DNA of 64,000 nucleotides from assembly GCA_963969595.1 (NCBI GenBank), contig OZ018414.1, positions 22,675,660 through 22,739,659 of the forward strand, read 5' to 3'. The translations under genes were made by a program, and so were the position numbers. This stretch comes from Neckera pumila. Taxonomy: Eukaryota; Streptophyta; Bryopsida; Hypnales; Neckeraceae. Below, piece by piece: positions 22,401-34,212 of the stretch. Numbering within the stretch: position 1 is the stretch's first letter; every line of letters starts with the position of its first letter. Below the pieces are notes generated by a model. That model searched no databases and had not been told where the DNA came from. It saw only the letters and a program-made list of their open reading frames with translations.

Positions 22401-24604
22401 GAAGAAAAGAAAGCCTCTACATGCGGCACTCAAAAGTGGTGTAAAATGTGATGCCCATTATTTGGGGAAATTGTGATGCGTAGGGTTTAACATTGTAAAC
22501 TCCAACAGGTGATAATATTGATCACTGATAGCAAGGCTGTGGATGCCATAAGCAATGCGGGATTACCATGGGACTTGATCAAGAACAACAGCATTAGCGT
22601 GTTCTTGTACATGTTCAATACCAGTACTGCAACCATCGATGCCAGCCCCCTTGCGAGTCAATTGTGCATTGCTCGAGGGTATTTCAAGATCCTGGATGAC
22701 ACTGTTTACCGGAATGCACTGCTTGCACTGGAAGCGTATTATTCCTTCCTTGCAAGCGTGCATGCGACTTACGTGGACAATGGTGTCACCTATTCCACTG
22801 AGTACTCAGATTACTCGGAGGTCGATAATCGGACGTTCACCCTCAGTAAGGCAGGTATGGGATCCATATTACGCATCATTTTCAGCTCTCAACTGGAACA
22901 TGCTGAATAGGACACATGCAATAAATCTTACTAGTTGTTAATATGCTTTGTTAATCAGTCCTCTGCTCAACCGTCAATTCTAAGTATGCTAACATATTAT
23001 AACAATCAAAGTTCAAAACTTCAATGTTCGAGTGCTGGGAGGTATGAAAGGGCATAGAATGAGGAGGACTACAAGTATGCCTATTGGTCATCTTTTGACC
23101 AGGGAATGACACAATGGCACAATTGCCTTATTAGACTTGGCATTATCATTATTGATTGCAAATTTGCTTCATGACTTGTTCGCTTGACATGTTGAACACA
23201 ACATTTGATAATGTTTCCTATTCATATCTTTAAAGCTCTATAATCACTTACATTGATTTCATACGGTGTTGTATAATTTTCTAGTTTTTAGCAACAGTGG
23301 AGAACTCCTAGGGGTTGCAGCCATCGACATCTTCAAGACCAAGCTGCAGGAAGTCTATGGGATCGATGGAAACACAATTGAAGAAGCTGTAAGAAGTAGA
23401 GCGAATCATAGCACCGATTTCAATGCATCATCTGGAATTAATACAATAACCTGCCTCAATCAGGTATGTAGAGACTATAGCACAACCAAAATCCTTCTTC
23501 ATGGATAATCAATTGTTTTAGTGTTGCTTCAAATGAATTAGTTAATAGGTTAATACTAAATTGTGTTTTGGACCAATTGGAAGGAAGCTTTGCATTGAAA
23601 CCAACAACTTGTGATAAAGTTTGAATACAACTTTGCTTGAGAAACAAATTAATGCTAAGAAGTCAATGCCTCTTGTAGTGTAGGTGCTTGCTTTATTTCT
23701 AGTGTGTTTAATAATCACATGGTATCATTGTCACAATCATGGTTTTTTTGATAAGGGAATTTGAATTGGACAAATAAACTAAGTGAGAGAAATAACTCCA
23801 AATGTATTTTGGGTTGGCATAATAGAAGGGTAGATTCATTGAGGTTCCCACATCAATGTTTTAGAATGCAATATGAGTGACACCACAACTACATACCTTT
23901 ATCGCGTACCTTTAATAGAAGAGAGACTTGTTTGCATTCTTGAATGGGAAGGCTAAGTTGTCCTACAGTACCACTATAAGAAGAATGATTTGTATTACAA
24001 AGGCTCACAATTCAAGAATATTATGAATTGCTGAATGCTAAATGTTGAATTGTTAGCCACTATGACATTCAATAGTCAATTTTCTAGAGTGAAAGGAGCC
24101 TTGTTCCATAAAATCTTGATACATAAGAAGTAGAGGTATAAGAATTTTATAAACTGGATTTACAAATTAAGAACAAAAAGGTCGAAGTTGTTTCTCTTTC
24201 TGTCAAAGATAAAGTTTGAAAAAGCAAATTTTCACCCATTGACATTGATTGTGATGGAATTACAGACATCGAATAAGACGTGCAATCAAGCTATGCAAGC
24301 CTCAAATATCATCTGTTCAAGTGACTTCAAAACGGACATCACCACACTCCAAAAGCTGAGCTGTTGTAATTGTATTGGTGCTGATAAGCCACAGAATTTG
24401 CCTCTCCCATTAGGCTTAGGCTTGGGTCTAGGCATTCCTGCTCTAATGTTAGTGGTGGTTCTTATTGCGTGGCTGTCTGTTAGGAAAAGGCGTCCTAAAC
24501 CAATTGATGATGTGTTAACGTTTCCTCCAGATAGAGAGAGCGTGAACAATAGAGTAATAGAGCAGACTGTTGATAGTAGGTGGAGAAGATCATTCTGGCG
24601 TTGA
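19454..24604 (+). CDS. Copy C: complete alpha2delta/CACHD1-like VWA-Cache single-pass membrane protein
   Basis: Model: 19454-19613, 19702-19894, 20538-20706, 20885-20928, 21072-21288, 21567-21737, 22509-22854, 23285-23463, 24266-24604. It totals 1818 nt (605 aa plus stop) with no internal stop and every phase compatible. All introns are GT-AG; the exon 2 acceptor (GACTGCAAAG) is the least certain. Residues 1-21 form a signal peptide; 54-117 are Cys-rich. The VWA_N-like part ends YFGSVDGTFRFFPGM (160-174). SYDPRKRLWY spans 181-190; RKR aligns with the RRR ligand motif of alpha2delta and RSR of CACHD1. The VWA domain starts near 197, with MIDAS D206-x-G208-x-S210 and T324-D325. Residues 434-493 include a Cache-like GELLGVAAIDIF. 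A Cys cluster (about 499-529), a TM helix (about 539-563) and a basic 42-residue tail follow. Animal homologues are about twice as long. Function in plants is unknown. Confidence 0.85.
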
Positions 24605-25176
24605 AATAGGATTGCAATAGTATCAATTTAGTGTCAAACTGTCAAGTCATTGGAGTAGCGAATTGAACCAACACAATTGATATATTGAAGAACCAACACG
24701 GACAGTTTGGGTGATTATGATCAATGCTTGAAGATTGATCAGTGATCACCTTCAAAGGCCCTACTTACCCTAGATTCTGAAATACTCACTTGTGCTTGAG
24801 AATCCAAGATTTTAATTTGATCCCCATGTAGGGAACGCATCTACCTAAATTTTCAAGGTTGGGAGAAAGGTTCACTTTTTCCCCACAAGATGCACTTGTT
24901 ATACCCTATCCCATAACTTCAAGAGCCATTGGTGGGCCACCAGCTTCTCAGCTCTAAATCCAAATAGGCCCAGTCAACATAAATATCCACTCGCAATTCA
25001 TCTTCCAGCAAATATTTGTACATCCTACGCCAAACCCCACGCCAAACTACACATGGAACTATCCTCCACGTTCCTCTCCACATTCACAACTACAAAACAA
25101 CAAAGCTCCGCCATCCAAAAAAGGAGAAACGACTAAAACACAGCAGATCCTTGTTACCAACAATAGCGCATCTATT
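24605..25176. other. 3' flanking spacer of copy C
   Basis: No gene. It corresponds to 6050-6760 after A2 (shared GAATCCAAGATTTTAATTTG, GGAGAAACGACTAAAACA) and then jumps to sequence equivalent to 12685 (CCTTGTTACCAACAATAGCG), so it lacks the 12394-12680 part with the antisense last exon. It forms the left flank of the CACTA insertion. Confidence 0.55.
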
Positions 25177-26827
25177 CACTATAAGGAACCTGTGTTTTTT
25201 TGGATGTTAGAGCAAAAACATGCAATGTCCAAGGCCGAACATACTATGTCTGCGGAGACATCAAGATGTTAAAGAGAAAAATTGCAATTTCAGAAGATTT
25301 CTGAGGATGTTCCAGATGATTGCAGTAAATTTGAATGCAAACTAGTTGGTGTTACCATCAACATCAGGGGTTTTGATAACATTTTTAAGGACTCATTGAT
25401 CTCCGCCAAGCCGTCCGCAAAAACATAGATTGCCACATCAGTTTTAAACGAAAAATTTCACGGAGGATAAATTTGTGGAAATTACTTTATTTTTGGGTAA
25501 AAATCTAACCGAGGTTAAAAAAAAGGAATCGGGCAGCCATCGGGCAGCTTTGGGGAAAAATAAGATGACATGGCATATGACGTGGCATGCCACATGTAAA
25601 TTAGTTGACGTGGCATAAAATTATGCTGATTTGGCATGCCACGTCAGCATAGCTGGACTGTCTCTTTGTGTTTTCTACACTTATACTGGAGATGTCTAAG
25701 TAGACGTAGAGATGTCATTAGAGACATTTCATAAAACGTTGAGATGTTTTCTTGGACGTTTTTGTAGACTTCTAGATGTTTTAGGAAACATAGTTACAAT
25801 TGGTATAACGTCTATGGAGACGTCATCAGAGCGACCTTCGAGACATGCAAAAAACATCCTGCTGGATGTCTGTGTGATGTTCTACAAAAATTTTAATCCA
25901 GCATTTTCAGTGTTCCATATAGTTTGTCTTCCCCCCTACCACTCCACTTGTATAAAGAGCCTGTTTTCTCCCCTCTATAAATTCACATCAAGTGGTTTTT
26001 AAAGTCATATGACATAATTGTCAATTATAATGTATTTTGTATGGCGTATTATGTATAGTATATGATGTATAATATATAATGTGTGGTATATTATGTATGA
26101 TGTATAATGTATATTGTACTGTGTATGATATGTTATATTGGACATTATGACATGCATGTGGATGTCATATGAGACATGTGAGACTATCCATATTAACATC
26201 ATGCCTTATATTGCATTCTATGACATGAATGTCTAATGTGACATCATTTTGTTCTTCTATATCATATCAAGCATTGCCAAAGGTATTCATGATGAAAAGT
26301 AGATGTTTACATTGATGTCAGAAAAAAAGTGGACGTCTAAGGTGATGTTTCAAAATACGTCTATAAAAACGACTGAACGTCTGAATTGGTGTCTCAAAAA
26401 ACGTACAGATGTCTAAGTGGACGTCTCAAAGACAGCAAGAAAATTCTTAGACAACCAAAAAATATGCTGATATGGCATGCCACATCATCCTTGCTGGATG
26501 CCACGTCACTTTTCCTGCCGCCACGTCACGTGCCAACTTAGATGCCACGTCATGGACAAAAATGGATGAAAAAATTCCTACGTGGCTGCCTGTGTCTGTG
26601 TGGCACTTAGGTGGCAACCACATGGCGGCCTTTGAGGACCCTGTTGACCCATGTTTTTGGTGATGTCTGGCAAAAAACATCTTGATGTTATATGTCCAAG
26701 TTGATGTCTAAGGCACGTCCACAGGAACGCAATTTTTTGGACGTCCATGTAGACGTGGGAAAACGTCAGCCCGGACAGTCGGGTGTCAAAATCGTGATGT
26801 TCAAAAAAACACGGGTTCCTTATAGTG
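25177..26827. mobile_element. Non-autonomous CACTA (En/Spm-type) transposon
   Basis: 1651 bp, with ends CACTATAAGGAACCTGTG and CACGGGTTCCTTATAGTG, followed inward by a T7/A7 run, so about 27 bp of inverted repeat with few mismatches. The 3 bp duplication ATT flanks it (25174-25176 and 26828-26830). Both sides contain many short GATGTCT / AGACGT / GACGTCTA repeats, as subterminal transposase-binding arrays of CACTA elements do. The paralogous spacer near 12690-12720 runs through the site without the element. No transposase ORF. Confidence 0.85.
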
Positions 26828-28007
26828 ATTCCAGTACACTCGGTTGGCCTTCCATTGCACGTTGGGTGTCAACATGAATTATGTATTAAATAACCGAGGA
26901 GCCGCGCTAGCGGTGAATAGGTTATCATACATAGCCGATTATACATTTTTCAATCACAACCATTGATCTTCATGATCCAAGGGTGTAGGAAGCAAGTTGA
27001 AAGGAAAGAAGGTTATGAGTTGTAGCTTGTAATGATGGGTTGCCAATGGGACGGTGCCATGTTAGTGTTGAAAAGTCAACAACCAATTATGAATATTTCA
27101 TTGGCTATTCATCTTTATATGGAGATGGCAATGTCTACTATCCCTTTGTACTGCCCAAGGGTGCTCTCTCCAGCGAATTGAAATCAGTGAATTCTAATCA
27201 GTGAAAGCGTGCCCCTACATATTAATTACAGTGACGGAAACGGTATCCTCGACCGTACTCTTGATCCTCCATTCAACAAATCCTAATTACACAATGGTCA
27301 CCACCAACTACAAACACCCAATCTCCAATTCCAATCACGTATACAAAAGCTACAGATTTCAGCATCAATAGGAATGAAAGGAGTATCAAATTTGCAATAG
27401 GATCGGTTCCCTATAACCTCCCCAACAAGCAGAAAGATTTGTTACCAGTGCGAGGACGCATATAACTAGTTTATAGAATTTAGTGCAGTATGCTATCTTC
27501 AAGGCAGACAGGCATCAACTTTGGCTACCTTGAGAATGAGTAGTGTCAAAGAAAAAAATAGAAAAGAAAAGATTTTACAAGTTGTGAAGGATTTTTGGGA
27601 GTACTAGAACACAAAATTGACTAAATAGATGCTAATTTCAATGTAGAGGAAGTTGCAAAATGGCTGTCAAATTCTATTGTTTGTTGCAGCTTGGATTAAA
27701 TATCTCCATGAAAGGCCCTTTTTTACAACGTACTGGTGGTGCAAGAATTTTTTGGTAGAAACTCAACTAATTTTAGCCAATTAAGGGATTGTTGGTTCTT
27801 GTTCTTATGTCTTGTACCTTGCATATTTCCATGTCATATTTATTGTCAATCTTTTAAATGTCTACTATATTGATGCTTTGAGATTATATATTTGGATAAC
27901 TTGTTATGAATGCAAGGGAAGTTATATTGCTGCATAAGCGAGAAATCCATTGGAAATGAAGCAATAGAATGGGAGGAGTGTGTGTATTGTGACTCGCCAA
28001 TCCATGT
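26828..28007. other. Spacer with conserved fragment near 27900-28000
   Basis: 26830-27450 matches 12705-13110 (CGGTTGGCCTTCCATT, TCTTTATATGGA, ATTAATTACAGTGACGGAAA, GATCCTCCATTCAACAAA). About 27790-27980 matches 58330-58530 after copy D; both read KLYCCIS-(E/K)-KSIGNEAIE in the same frame, which suggests an exon fragment of an unidentified gene with closely spaced Cys residues. No complete gene is visible. The left copia LTR interrupts this fragment at 28008. Confidence 0.45.
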
Positions 28008-28217
28008 TGTTGAAAGATTGTCAGGTAAACATGTAGGTGTTTTTTGGAAGCGTCTCAGCTTTACAATGCAAATATCATTGATTTTTTTGAGAGAGTGAAT
28101 ACAGAGTCCTAACTAAGCTTATGTACTGGTAATCTACAGGATGTACAGTGGATGAGAAAGGGCACTAATGAATGGAGTGCCAGCTGTCGAGGGGAGGAGC
28201 GAGCGTATATTTCAACA
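28008..28217 (-). repeat. Copia I LTR (3' LTR)
   Basis: 210 bp beginning TGTTGAAAGATTG and ending TATATTTCAACA, so TGTTGAAA/TTTCAACA terminal inverted repeats. It differs from the partner at 33259-33468 at roughly 11 positions by eye (about 5%). A purine-rich tract on the minus strand lies directly next to it (complement of 28218-28226). Confidence 0.9.
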
Positions 28218-28900
28218 TCCCCTCTTGCTCGCGACTTTAGGGTTTCATTTGTCTAGCGATGGTGCGCAAGGTTTGGATCCCAGAGAGCGCGTTAGCAATA
28301 ATCAGTGATTAGATTGAACACTTTTCTGCAGTAAGTGTCAACTTGATTGCGTGTTGCTAGCTCTCGGGTTTGTTGTTGGATCACTATGTTGGTGGCGCTT
28401 GGTCTTGTTGTGTTGCTGTGTAAGTTTATGTTGTACTGTTGGTGTTTGAGTTTGTCGCAATGCGAGGTCGCTGAGTGACAAAATCTGTCGGGTGTTGCAG
28501 TTGCAGGTTGTCGGTTTGATCTTATAGCTGTGCGTGTTGTTGGTGAGGTGGGGAAGCGAGTGCTTTCTTGATTGCCTCTTGTTCCTCTTGAATAATTCGA
28601 TGCGGGAGCGCCCGAGCGGAGAGATTGTGCGATCTGGAGAAGCTGCTATGCAGGGTTTGACCAGGCAATCCGGAGTCGGGGTGAGACATGACGATCTGCT
28701 TTGGCATGAGTATTATGCGGACCCAGGTGCTTGGTGGGATAATCGCTCCAATAAACGAAACAATAGAGCATTGGATTTCAAACATAAATTGACTAAGCAG
28801 TCATAGTGGCTTGATGGGTGGTTCACGCCAGATTGGATAAAGGAGAGGTTTAGGATTAGAGATGATAGGCATGTAGTTAGTGCTCCAGTACTATGAGCAA
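28218..28900 (+). pseudogene. Captured OSB (organellar ssDNA-binding protein) gene fragment inside copia I
   Basis: On the plus strand, opposite to the retrotransposon, about 28610-28880 reads HEYYADPGAWWDNRSNKRNN followed by RALDFKHK, a stop, then WLDGWFTPDWIKERF. W-DNR-x2-K-R ... DFKHK followed by a WL segment is the PDF motif of plant OSB proteins, which bind single-stranded DNA in organelles. A weak OB-like start (LIAVRVVGEVGKRVLS) occurs near 28520. A premature stop lies after KHKLTKQS (28804-28806), and the rest is short, so it is not functional. The element's own coding ends at 28902. Confidence 0.65.
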
Positions 28901-28901
28901 T

Positions 28902-30430
28902 TCAGATTTGAGGTAGAGAATAAATACCCATGCTTTGCCGATTAGCGATGAATTGAGGTAGAGGTATCAGCTTTGTTAAGAAGTCCGCTTGCTGTTGTCT
29001 AGTGGGGACATAATGTACTGTAATATCTTTGCTATGAACTTTTTCCCGAATGAAGTGATCTTCTATGTTGATATGTTTTGTCCTTAAGTGAAGAACTGGG
29101 TTGCTAACAAGTTTGATGCATGACTGGTGGTCACTAGAAATTTGTGTTGGTTTGTGGGAGGATTCTCCTAGTTCTGCTAGTAAGGAGCTGAGGTAGACTA
29201 TGTCCTTCGTGGCTTCGCTCAAGACTTTGTACTCGGCCTCCGTAGTAGATAGAGAAACTATAGGTTGCAGTTTTGAGGACCATATTATACTGGAATCTCT
29301 AATTTTGTGTAGTATTCTGGATGTGGACCTTTGGATATCTAGATCACGTCCCCAGTCTGCATCAACGTACGTCTGGAGTATATTCGAGTTGTTGTGAAGA
29401 AAAAACAATCCATAGTCCATAGTGCCATGTAAGTAGCGCAAAACATGTTTTGCGGCTGTAAGGTGTGCTTGCTGTGGTTCGTCCATATATCTGCTTATTG
29501 AACTAACTGCAAAGCTTATATCCGGAATTGTATTTATGGCAAATATCAAGCTCCCTACTATAGATTGGTAGTGGTGAGGATCAACTAGTTCTGTTCCCGT
29601 GTCCTTGCAAAGTTGAATTTTAGGGTCCGTAGGAAGTTTTGCGGAATTACAATTTTGCATACCAAATCTTTCTAACATCTGTTGGATGTAAGTACGTTGG
29701 TGCAGGAAGAGACCGGAGTCGTGTGATAATTTCAGTGCCAAGGTAATTAGCCACAACTCTGAGATTTGTCATTTCAAAAGTAGCTTGTAGAGCTGCTTTG
29801 AGTGCCGAGATGTTTGTTGTATCATTCCATGTGAGTAATAGATCGTCAACATAGACTAGGATAATAGTGACTTTGTTGTTGCTGTGAAGGAAATACAGGT
29901 TGGAGTCAGAGGAGCTTTGAGTAAGGTCGTGAGAAATTAGCCACTTGTCAATCATTTGATACCAAGCATGCGGGGATTGTTTGAGTCCGTAAAGGGCTTT
30001 TTTAATTATGCATATTTTTGTCTCGTCACCTGCATCCGGAAATCCATCGGGGATTTCCATAAAGACTTCAGTATCTAGGTCTCCATTTAAAAAGGCTGTT
30101 ACTACGTCCATGTGCTCGAGGGTCCAATCATATTTTGCAGTGAGTGCAAAAATTAATCTGATCGTTGACCATCTAACCACCGGCAAGAAAATATCGTTAT
30201 AATCTAATCCTGCTTGCTGTTGAAATCCACGAGCTACCACACGTGCTTTGAGTTTCAGTGGTTTACCTTGAGCCCCCAATTTTACCTTGTAAATCCATTT
30301 TGCCGTTATGGGTCGCATGTGGGCCTGTCTATTTACGACTTCCCAGATATTGTTGCATTGTATAGAATTGATTTTGGTTTGCATGGCAGAGTGCCAGCGA
30401 GGATCTAAATTTGCCTCTGAGTAGCGGATA
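28902..30430 (-). pseudogene. Copia I reverse transcriptase and RNase H
   Basis: Minus strand. The RT part (30384-29647) has WIYKVKLGAQGKPLKLKARV, HMDVVTAFLNGDL, ALYGLKQSPHAWY and the catalytic YVDDLLL. RNase H (29756-28902) has DADWG, SLSTTEAEYK and KHINIEDHFIREKV ... QQADFLTK. The two lie in different, overlapping frames (shift near 29650-29756), so a frameshift separates RT from RNase H. Otherwise the motifs are well kept. Confidence 0.9.
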
Positions 30431-30495
30431 GGTTCTTCTAAAAGTTCATTGACAAGTATCCAGAAATCTCGTAGCTTTGTGGACGGTACATGTTT

Positions 30496-31899
30496 TCAAC
30501 TGGGATATCTGCGAGGTGGTTGAGTGGGTGGTTCAGGTGAGGATGCTGGGGATTGAAAAGATTGGGCATGAGCTGGAGATTTGTGTAGTAATGGAGAATT
30601 TTCTAAGGTTGGTGAGGAATTTGCTAAAATTGGACTTAACTGAGTGCTTTCAGGAGAGGTTGGTGAGGTTTCTATTTCACTAAAGGTTGGTGTTGGCTGT
30701 AAAGTTGTTGAAGGCGATTGATTGACTTCAGGATCTATGCTAATCTCTTGGGTTTCTTTTTTTGACTGGCTATCTATGGAATGGTCTATTTGAAAATCAG
30801 GAGACGATTGTTGGTGATTGGTGACATGATGGAAACAAACTTTGGTTTCATCAAAGGTGAGATCTCTTGTGATAGCTATTTTCCTATTTTGAACGTCATA
30901 GGCTCTATAGGCTTTGGTTTTTGTGTCATATCCTAGGAATATACATTGCCTACTTTTACTATCAAGTTTCTTTTGGCTCTCTCTAGGGACATGATAGTAG
31001 GCCACACATCCAAAAATCTTAAAGTGACTAACAGAAGGTTTATGGCCTATGCACCTCTCTTCTGGAGTCATTCCACCGTTGGCACGTGTGGGGCTGCGAT
31101 TTACTAAATAATTAGCTGTTGATACCGCCTCACTTCAAAGAAATAGTGATAAATTGGATTGTGTTAACAAGTTGCGGGCACACTCCATAATGGTACGATT
31201 GCGATGCTCCGAAATACCATTTTGTTGTGGTGTGTGGGCTTGGGTAAGTTGTTGTTGAATACCTTGTTTGTCACAAAAAGTATTAAATTCAAAAGAGGTA
31301 TATTCCCCACTTCTATCAGTTTGCAGTAATCGAACTTTGTTTCCAGTTTCAATTTGAATTTTGGCCAAGAATATTTGAAAGAAAGAGAATGTTTGATCCT
31401 TGCTTTTCAAAAAATATACTCAACTTTTCCTAGAGAAGTCGTCTGTAAAGACAAGAACATACTTGGATCCTGCTAGTGTTGGTGTAGAAAGTGGCCCCAT
31501 CAAATCTGAGTGTATAATCTCTCCTGTCCTAGATGCTTGTGATAATGAGGATTTCGGAAATTTCTTCCGCTGTTGGCGATCAGTTAAACAGTGTTCACAA
31601 ACATGTGATGTAGATTGGATAGATGGAAGTCCAGTAACCCTGTTACAGTGTGATAAATGGAATAAACTTTGATAACTCCGATGGCCATAACAACGATGCC
31701 AGAGAATTGAAGTATTCTCCAGTACTGCTGTGTTTGCATAAATTTGAGAGCCGACGGAATATAGGCTATTTGTAGGATCTCGTTGGCTAGTGGTTGTAAT
31801 CTTGCCTTTCTCATCAAGTATCCAACAACAATCATTTGAAAAAACAACAGTTTTGCCTTCATCAGCTAGAGATCCAACTGAAATGAGATTCTTTCTCAT
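30496..31899 (-). pseudogene. Copia I GAG-pre-integrase and integrase
   Basis: Minus strand. 31899-31420 has the pre-integrase zinc site (WHRCYGHRS ... CEHCLTDRQ) and the first integrase Asp (IHSDLMGP). 31410-31135 has the second Asp (LQTDRSGEYTS) and the Glu region (NGISEHRNRTIME). 31071-30496 has the C-terminal part (FKIFGCVAYYHVP ... FLGYDTKTKAYRAYD) and a Ser/Pro-rich linker to RT. Frame breaks near 31415 and 31100 inactivate it. Confidence 0.88.
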
Positions 31900-33050
31900 G
31901 ACGGGACATACTTAATATAATTCAACCTTATTGCTCCTCCTTGGGTTTGCATAGATGCAGACCCAGTAGCTTCTACCTTGTGCAATTCTCCACCGCTAGT
32001 TTTCACTTCCTGAATTCTAACGGTAGAAGAATTAGGTGCTGACAAATCTACTTTCTCTCTGTCAGATGCAATGTGGGTGGATGCCCCATTGTCCATATAC
32101 CATGGACCGTAATCACCATATCCATAGTTACCCCAATACTCAGAGAGTGCTGCATCAAAAAATTCTGCAGAGTTTGCAAAAGCAATATTTTGAAAGTTGG
32201 GAGTTGGAGAGTTACTTGTCCGAGGCTGTCTACAGTCTCATGAATAAAGACCAATTCACCCGCAGTTGTAGCATGTGAGAGGAAGTCGATCTCCTCGTCC
32301 ATGGAGTAGCCTGGATAGTGTGGATATGCCCTGGGCATACCACGTCTTCCTCGGCCTCTCCAAGCATTGTTCGAGTTGCTTCTCATTGAAGCCCTTTGCT
32401 CGAATGTAGCTGCGAGCGCCTCTTCGTCTCTTAGTTGTAATGCGCGGTGTTCACGTCGGTGGGACTCGGTGAGTAGGCTTGAAGATACCTTCTCAAACGT
32501 CATGTCGACTTATAAGTGCGTTAAGGTTTGAATCGTGCTTTCCTAACTTTGGGGTAGTCCATTGAGTACGATCTATATCATTGTCTTGTCTGTGATAGTC
32601 TCTCCCATGTTGATGAGTCTATTTCTAAGTTCACAAGCTGTCTTGATGTAGTCTTCAACTAACCTGCCTTCTGAGAGTTTGGTGGAGTGCAGTTTGCTTG
32701 TTAGCGTCAACACTTGGGCTTGGTCCCCAGACTGATACGCGGAAGCTAGAGCTGCCCATGCTAACGCCGGGTCTGTGAAACTAGTGATGGTGTCTTCGAG
32801 ATCGTTATTGACTGATAGGACCAATGCCGAGATTGCGTTCACTTTGGCTAACTCCAGTTGTCCTTCGATGAATGTGCGGCCTCCAAGAGTTGCGGGAAAT
32901 GCTTCAGGAGTGAAGGCAGTTTCGGTCAAGCGCCACCAGTTCTCCCTACAAAGTATGGTATGCATCTTCAAACTCCATATGTAATACTTAGCAACATCTG
33001 TAAGTTTGTTGCTGTCACCAATGGAAACATTCTTGTCTCCTATGATTTTT
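31896..33050 (-). pseudogene. Copia I gag and protease
   Basis: Minus strand. Gag (32971-32573, in frame from about 33050 without a clear ATG) reads ENWWRLTETAFTPEAF ... AWAALASAYQSGD ... LRNRLINMGETITDKTMI, the UBN2-type gag pattern. The next ORF (32503-32048) covers the basic RGRGRRGMPR linker. The zinc knuckle is damaged by stops near 32270. The protease part (32096-31896) has WYMDNGASTHIA, where the usual D-S-G motif is D-N-G. Confidence 0.8.
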
Positions 33051-33246
33051 TGTCTGACTCTCTTGCTTCTGTTTGTTACTACTAATACTAGTCTGTCTCT
33101 CTCTTGACTAGGTGGGTTAGCCTCTTCCTATCATGGTTCTGCAGATCAATGGATCTTGTCTAACTAAGCTGGCAACTAAGTTGATCTTGGATCGAAGGAT
33201 CCTTGTTTCACTGATCTAGTATGTACTTCTTGCTTTTACAAACCTT

Positions 33247-33258
33247 GCTCTGATACCA
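33247..33258 (-). other. Copia I primer-binding site
   Basis: Minus strand TGGTATCAGAGC immediately after the 5' LTR (33259). It is complementary to the 3' end of plant initiator tRNA-Met, the usual copia primer. It fixes the element's orientation and LTR edge. Confidence 0.9.
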
Positions 33259-33468
33259 TGTTGAAAGATTGTCAGGTAAACACGTAGGTGTTTTCTGGAA
33301 GTGTCTCAGCTTCACAATGCAAATATCACTGATATTTTTGAGAGAGTGAATACAGAGTCCTAACGAAGCTTATGTACTAGTAATCTACAGGATGTACAGT
33401 GGATGAGAAAGGGCACTAATGAATGGAGTGCTAGCTGTCAAGGGGAGGAGTGAGCGTATATTTCAACA
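33259..33468 (-). repeat. Copia I LTR (5' LTR)
   Basis: Partner of 28008-28217, same length and termini. It is the 5' LTR because the tRNA-Met primer-binding site adjoins it on the inner side. Confidence 0.9.
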
Positions 33469-33765
33469 GTTTTGAATGTGCTGCACACACGGACGTAGTG
33501 CAAGCACAACATATCAATTTTGATTTAGAATGCTAGAAGAAGACCAATGTTTGACTTTTGTTGATATGGCAGGTACCCCAGGTTCATGTTATAGTGTCCT
33601 AGTATTTGTCACGTTGTAGCTATCCAGAACCTGGACAAGTCCCCATTCTTATCGGAAAGTATACACACTTTGCACACTGTCTTGCCCACTAGAAAATGAA
33701 AAATAAATGGTTAGGGGAAACCCTGAAACCTATTTTGTCCATCTAAGACAATCCTTGAACTTTGA
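33469..33765. other. Spacer between two insertions, conserved fragment
   Basis: No intact gene. It matches 58523-58545 and 59985-60240 in the spacer after copy D (TTTGAATGTGCTGCACAC, GCTAGAAGAAGACCAA, GGTACCCCAGGTTCATGTTA). In the 60 kb copy one frame reads FRVLEEDQRSLDLTFVDVAG then TPGSCYSVPVF; here that frame is stopped. It is probably part of the same unidentified gene as the fragment at 27900-28000. Confidence 0.4.
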
Positions 33766-34212
33766 GGCCCGGTTCAAATCGGGACGTCTAGAGGAAGTGG
33801 ACGAAATCCATTGTCTACCTCTTCGTCCGCTACCTTGTGGAGGGAAATTGCCATATCATCAAGCATTTTGTCCATCCGGTGAATGCTTTTAGACTTGGAA
33901 CCAGACGTCCGGTTGCATTGCATTTTACCATCTTTCATGCTAAAGTTTTGAAAATGATACATACCAAGTGAAAATTACCCCTTTGCCACAACACACTACT
34001 TTCTTACATGAACAATAAATTAGATGATGTTCATTTTTTTTACTTCATTTTTTTGTCTTTTATATGATGAATCATCTAATTTATTGTAATATTGTAAAAA
34101 TATTAAAAGAATAAACGTAATAAAATCTTAAATACACTTTAACAAGATAGTGAATATATCCTAAAATATTCTATAAATACTAAAAAAAATCTCTAAAACA
34201 TTCAAATTTTTT

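Larger units (their letters stand above)
28008..33468 (-). mobile_element. Ty1/copia LTR retrotransposon I, with captured host fragment
   Basis: 5461 bp between two 210 bp LTRs (28008-28217 and 33259-33468). Gene order on the minus strand is gag, protease, integrase, RT, RNase H, as in copia elements. The right LTR is followed (minus strand) by TGGTATCAGAGC, complementary to initiator tRNA-Met. Reading frames are broken at several points. About 680 bp between RNase H and the 3' LTR holds an opposite-strand OSB gene fragment. The 5 bp flanks (CATGT and GTTTT) do not match, so the insertion edges are altered. The paralogous spacer near 58510-58530 lacks the element. Confidence 0.9.

Noticed and set aside
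22855..22910. In-frame extension of exon 7 of copy C to a TAG stop (IIFSSQLEHAE)
   Set aside because: The GTATGG donor at 22855 joins in phase to exon 8 and is conserved in copy A. Read-through would lose the Cache, TM and tail. It could exist as retained-intron RNA but is not the main model.
26005..26202. Minus-strand ORF of 65 codons
   Set aside because: Low-complexity TATAATGTAT repeats inside the CACTA element.
33766..33785. tRNA-like T-arm (CCCGGTTCAAATCGGG)
   Set aside because: No matching acceptor, D or anticodon arms. The sequence is the terminal repeat of the 33766-37584 element.
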